Shown here: positions 6,397 to 9,423 of the stretch, piece after piece
How positions within the stretch are numbered: position 1 is the stretch's first letter
Layout of the letters: the number at the start of each line of letters is the position of its first letter
Source: Nitrospirota bacterium
Lineage (GTDB): Bacteria; Nitrospirota; Thermodesulfovibrionia; Thermodesulfovibrionales; Magnetobacteriaceae
NCBI GenBank assembly: GCA_015233485.1
Contig: JADFXO010000140.1
Coordinates: 1 to 9,423 of the forward strand
Length of the DNA stretch: 9,423 nt
Direction of reading: 5' to 3'
Program-made: the position numbers and the translations under genes
The notes under the pieces: model-generated
What the model saw: the letters and a program-made list of their open reading frames with translations, nothing else
Database searches by the model: none
What the model was told of the DNA's origin: nothing

Positions 6397-7887
6397 ATGC
6401 CTGAGAGAACGTTAAAGATATTAATGATGGCCTCCGAGGCTGCCCCATTTGTAAAGGAAGGCGGCCTTGCCGATGTCGCGGGGGCGTTGAGTGCGGCGCT
6501 GTCAGTGATGGGGCACGACGTCAGGCTCGTCCTGCCGTTGTACTATCAAATAGACCCAATAAGATACAGATTAAAAGCACGTAAAGAGACGCTTTCCGTC
6601 CCGATGGGGGGAATCGGCACGCTGGAGGCCTCCATAATGGAAGGTAAACTGCCCGGCACACAGGTTCCCGTCTATTTTATTGAAAACGAATATTTTTTTG
6701 GCCGCCCGGGCGGACTTTATTCGACATCTGACGGCGACGGATACATGGACAACGACAACCGCTTTACATTTTTTTCGCGGGCTGCGATAGAGTTATCACG
6801 GGCGCTTCGTTTCAAACCAGACTGCGTCCACGTAAACGACTGGCACACCGCGGCCGTACCAGTTTTCCTGAATACCGCGTATAAAGACGACCCCATTTTC
6901 AGTAAGACCGCCTCCTTGTTGACCATTCACAACATGCAGCACCAGGGGGAGTTCTACGAGGGCCTCATGGATGTCCTCGGTATCGGATGGGAACATTTTA
7001 ATTACCTCGAACTTGAAAGGGAAGGCAAGACCAATCTGCTCAAAGGCGGAATCTATCATTCAACCCTTATAAACACAGTCAGCGCATCGTATGCCGGGGA
7101 AATCCTAACGCCGGAGTTTGGCGCTGACCTTGACGGAGTCCTGATGGACAGGGCGGCAGACCTGTATGGCGTCCTAAACGGTGTCGATTACGAACACTGG
7201 AATCCCGAAACTGATTCCCTCATAGCAGCCAACTATTCAATAGATAATCTCGCCGGCAAGGCGCTATGTAAGGCCGATTTACAGAGAATTTTTGGGCTGC
7301 CACAGAGACGACCGGATGTCCCTGTCATAGGCCTTGTAACGCGGCTTGTCAAGCAAAAAGGCATAGACATTCTTGCCGAGGCTATATATGGGATTTTAGA
7401 ACTTGATGTTCAAATAGTGCTTCTTGGGACAGGCGAGGTGTGGGCGCACTTCTTCTTTGGCGATATACCCAATCACTATAAAGATAAACTTGGCTGTTAC
7501 ATCGGTTACGACAACACACTAGCGCATAAGATTGAGGCCGGGTCGGACTTTTTTCTCATGCCCTCGCGCTTTGAGCCATGCGGGCTGAATCAAATGTACA
7601 GCATGCGCTATGGCACGCTTCCCATTGTCAGGGCAATCGGGGGGCTTAACGATACCGTCGAAAACCTAAACGAGCAGGCCGGTGACATCGGCACAGGATT
7701 TAAGTTCTACGACTTAACCGCCGACGCCCTCGAAAACACGGTTAAATGGGCGGTCTACACATACTACAACCGCAAAGACCTCATGGAGAACCTTATCCAA
7801 AGGGCGATGAGCAAGCGTTTTACGTGGGCCGACGCCGCAAAGCAATATGAAAACCTTTACCTCAGGGCCATTGAGAAAAAAACATGA
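6397..7887 (+). CDS. glgA: Glycogen (starch) synthase, GT5 family
   Basis: A 496-residue cytoplasmic glycosyltransferase that adds glucose from ADP-glucose (or UDP-glucose) to the end of an alpha-1,4-glucan. Family landmarks are all present: the N-terminal KEGGLADV (K20-G23) that contacts the nucleotide sugar, VNDWH with H150, TRLVKQKG with R316 and K321 matching the catalytic arginine and lysine of the Escherichia coli enzyme, and SRFEPCGLNQ with the catalytic E393. The length is normal for bacterial GlgA. The start lies 23 bases after the cytochrome gene with no obvious Shine-Dalgarno site, so translation may depend on coupling or a leader feature. Its stop overlaps a possible start of the next small ORF as ATGA. 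Other glycogen genes (glgB, glgC, glgP) are absent from the window, so this is probably one part of a scattered pathway. Confidence 0.96.
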   Translation: MPERTLKILMMASEAAPFVKEGGLADVAGALSAALSVMGHDVRLVLPLYYQIDPIRYRLKARKETLSVPMGGIGTLEASIMEGKLPGTQVPVYFIENEYFFGRPGGLYSTSDGDGYMDNDNRFTFFSRAAIELSRALRFKPDCVHVNDWHTAAVPVFLNTAYKDDPIFSKTASLLTIHNMQHQGEFYEGLMDVLGIGWEHFNYLELEREGKTNLLKGGIYHSTLINTVSASYAGEILTPEFGADLDGVLMDRAADLYGVLNGVDYEHWNPETDSLIAANYSIDNLAGKALCKADLQRIFGLPQRRPDVPVIGLVTRLVKQKGIDILAEAIYGILELDVQIVLLGTGEVWAHFFFGDIPNHYKDKLGCYIGYDNTLAHKIEAGSDFFLMPSRFEPCGLNQMYSMRYGTLPIVRAIGGLNDTVENLNEQAGDIGTGFKFYDLTADALENTVKWAVYTYYNRKDLMENLIQRAMSKRFTWADAAKQYENLYLRAIEKKT

Positions 7888-8117
7888 GAGATGGGAAGAT
7901 GAAGACAGAAAAGGCCGAGCAGATGAGAATCAAGTACAAGTACAGGACGATGATAATAAAGGGCAAGATATGGATTCACTACAAGGGTGCTCTGCGGCTC
8001 ATCGGGCCTGATTGCGCCTTTCACTTATACTCAGGGATCAAGGCCGGCAGTGATGAGACGAATCGAAAAAAATCAGGGAAACATGCTTTAAATAGCACGG
8101 GGCAGTGTGACGACTAA
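7884..8117 (+). CDS. Small basic hypothetical protein
   Basis: An ORF of 77 codons that begins inside the glgA stop (ATGA) and ends 11 bases into the next gene. An internal ATG at 7899 (residue 6) is a good alternative start, with GAGAG at 7886-7890 eight bases before it. The product is lysine- and arginine-rich, with a short stretch alternating basic and hydrophobic residues (RIKYKYRTMIIKGKIWIHYKG) and a polar tail; no membrane segment, signal peptide or known motif is visible. The overlaps on both sides favour a real translationally coupled gene, but its small size and lack of a recognisable family leave doubt. I do not recognise a function. Confidence 0.5.
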   Translation: MRDGKMKTEKAEQMRIKYKYRTMIIKGKIWIHYKGALRLIGPDCAFHLYSGIKAGSDETNRKKSGKHALNSTGQCDD

Positions 8118-8628
8118 ACAACTAACGCCTGATGAGGACTTGCTGCCGCTGTGTGAAGAGCTTATCAAGGCGGAGATAACAACCATAAAAGACCTTCCCC
8201 GTGAGCTGGCAAATACGCTGGCTAACGAATACTACCGGTTTTTGGTCCTCGCAGTGCCGCACATAAAGCACCCGCTTGCCGGCAGGATAACGCTTTCAAT
8301 GATAAAAGAATACCTGTTAAATGAAAAACCAGATCTCGGCGTTGTGGATATCGAGTCTAAATCGGCCATCGAATCTGAACTCGTCCGGTCACTGGCGGCC
8401 GTTGAGGCCATCGCCGAGTTCATAGGAGTACTGCGCGGCATTGATATCAATAAAGACCCTATACAGTACCGCTCTACCGTCGATCTCATCACCGATCATT
8501 TGAAATACGACATACCGGACACCGGAGGCAAGCTACACCTCAAACGCCTTTTTGAGCGTGCGGCAAAAAAACCTCATAAACAAGCAAAAGAACAGATCCC
8601 TGACCTTATCGATCATATAGACATATGA
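8107..8628 (+). CDS. Hypothetical helical protein
   Basis: A 173-residue soluble protein, GTG start, with GGGG (8099-8102) four bases upstream as a weak ribosome-binding site. It has no signal peptide or membrane segment and only one cysteine. The sequence reads as a series of amphipathic, mostly acidic helices (for example LLPLCEELIKAE at 12-23, and about 85-115), with a lysine-rich segment KKPHKQAKEQ near the C-terminus. No catalytic motif is recognisable. It overlaps the preceding small ORF by 11 bases, and the glycosyltransferase-like gene follows after 46 bases, so it is probably part of the same transcript as glgA. The long open frame and the shared overlap support a real gene; I cannot name a family. 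Confidence 0.72.
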   Translation: MTTKQLTPDEDLLPLCEELIKAEITTIKDLPRELANTLANEYYRFLVLAVPHIKHPLAGRITLSMIKEYLLNEKPDLGVVDIESKSAIESELVRSLAAVEAIAEFIGVLRGIDINKDPIQYRSTVDLITDHLKYDIPDTGGKLHLKRLFERAAKKPHKQAKEQIPDLIDHIDI

Positions 8629-8674
8629 CGGCGTTGGTACTCCAATGTTAAGATGCTAATAAAGTGCCATCGTA

Positions 8675-9418
8675 ATGAATAATAAAAGTTCAAAAACCGT
8701 TTGGTTTGTCATAGCATTCATATGCGCGGCGGCCATCGCGGCCCTCTCCGTTTATGTAACCAAAGTTGACACATCCGCTATCAAACTGCATCTCATTAAG
8801 TTGATTCCCCTTTGGCTTGAAATCAATTTTGCCCTGATTGTTATTGCCGCCGCGGTTAATTTCAAGACCTTTTTTTCTGTATTTGCCGGCATGGAAAAGT
8901 CTCACAAGTACTATCTGGCCGCTATTATATTATTCGCCTTCACCTCCGCATATTTTATAGCCCCGAAGGTACACAGGATATTCTACGACGAAAACATCTA
9001 CTTAAATATAGGACAGAATATGGGCTACCTGGGTAGGGCAAGCATGTGTAACGATGGAGACAACACATACGGGGTATATAAGTGTGTGGACGACTACTTT
9101 AACAAACAACCCTATGCCTATCCGTTTATCATGGGGTTGGTTTTCAGGATTGCCGGCAATTCCGAGGACCTCGGCCATCTGTTGAACAACCTATTGTTCT
9201 GTGTGTCGGCGGCCACCGTATTTTTGATAGGCCATAATTTGTTCAGGGATATTCGAACGTCTCTGTTTTCGGCGTTAATATATGTCTTTATTCCCCATTG
9301 TCAATGGCCATCCAAATATGTACCATTTCTGGTCATTGAAAAATGTACCAGTATGGGAGCCTCCAAAGGGGTTAGTAATCCGTTTGGCCGCCATTATGCC
9401 GCCCGATGCTTCTCCTGA
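8675..9418 (+). pseudogene. GT-C type membrane glycosyltransferase (ArnT/PMT-like), truncated by an insertion
   Basis: The open frame codes 247 residues, but only residues 1-214 appear native. They begin with membrane segments at about 9-28, 44-62 and 80-97, then an extracytoplasmic loop with YDENIYLNIGQNM, where D105-E106 match the acidic pair after the first segments of GT-C enzymes of the ArnT/PMT (dolichyl- or polyprenyl-phosphate-mannose) superfamily. Further membrane segments follow at about 170-187 and 193-207. Such proteins usually exceed 450 residues. From codon 215 the sequence switches to a short polar tail encoded by the IS-like end starting near 9319, so catalysis is unlikely. 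Before the break it probably moved a sugar from a lipid carrier to an envelope acceptor. No clear ribosome-binding site precedes the ATG. The rest of the gene may continue beyond the window, past the insertion. Confidence 0.7.
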
Positions 9419-9423
9419 TAGTC
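9319..9423. mobile_element. Terminus of an IS21-like insertion sequence (partial)
   Basis: Starting at 9319 the sequence shows TGTACCATTTCTGGTCATT and then a second TGTACCA at 9344, a 25-base-period repeat of the kind found at IS21-family ends, which begin with TGT and carry several internal copies of the terminal repeat. This is where the glycosyltransferase loses its family character. On the minus strand, 9423-9394 reads DYQEKHRAA and then a stop, which could be the last residues of a transposition helper protein (IstB-like), though nine residues prove little. The element runs off the window, so the other end and any target duplication cannot be seen. Confidence 0.55.

Noticed and set aside
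7876..7884. A7 run at the end of glgA as a second slippery site
   Set aside because: In the glgA phase the run reads GAG AAA AAA ACA, which does not match the X XXY YYZ pattern.
1..9423. tRNA, rRNA, CRISPR arrays, toxin-antitoxin or phage defence genes
   Set aside because: None was recognised on reading either strand; coding regions are accounted for by metabolic, signalling, transport and envelope genes.

Overview
The window looks like chromosomal DNA from an anaerobic or facultatively anaerobic, free-living Gram-negative bacterium. It carries a ferredoxin-dependent, bifurcating-type transhydrogenase (NfnAB), a YeeE/YedE-type sulfur transporter, a secreted five-heme cytochrome c and bacterial glycogen synthase. 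This mix is common in sulfur-cycling Nitrospirota and deltaproteobacterial lineages. That placement is inference from gene content only; there is no rRNA or other phylogenetic marker here.

Left part (1-3683). A stand-alone response-regulator receiver protein runs rightward and converges on a leftward block. In transcription order that block is a GAF-like/GGDEF-like signalling protein (3683-2697), nfnA (2635-1805) and nfnB (1817-423). nfnA and nfnB overlap by 13 bases. The overlap holds an A8 run whose phase would let a -1 slip fuse the two subunits. The GGDEF domain has lost several catalytic and substrate-binding residues but keeps the RxxD inhibitory-site motif.

Middle spacer (3684-4080). 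This roughly 400-base divergent region has no intact long gene. It contains the remains of a small cysteine-rich, zinc-ribbon-like protein on the minus strand, split over two frames. It also has a good sigma70-type promoter for the rightward genes, an imperfect 15-base tandem repeat in their leader, and a 12-base palindrome just upstream of the GGDEF gene.

Right part (4081-9423). A closely spaced rightward series: YeeE/YedE-family membrane transporter, secreted pentaheme cytochrome c, glgA, a small basic hypothetical ORF, a helical 173-residue hypothetical protein, and the N-terminal part of a polytopic GT-C-type glycosyltransferase. The last gene is broken near 9318 by what looks like the end of an IS21-like insertion sequence, which runs off the window.

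How the genes may work together. NfnAB would balance NADH, NADPH and ferredoxin in the cytoplasm. The transporter and cytochrome pair suggests import of a reduced sulfur compound such as thiosulfate, with electron transfer in the periplasm. GlgA builds storage glucan. No defence system, CRISPR array, tRNA or rRNA was seen. The most notable observations are the transporter-cytochrome pairing, the possible NfnA-NfnB frameshift fusion, the broken Cys-rich gene, the degenerate GGDEF domain and the IS junction.
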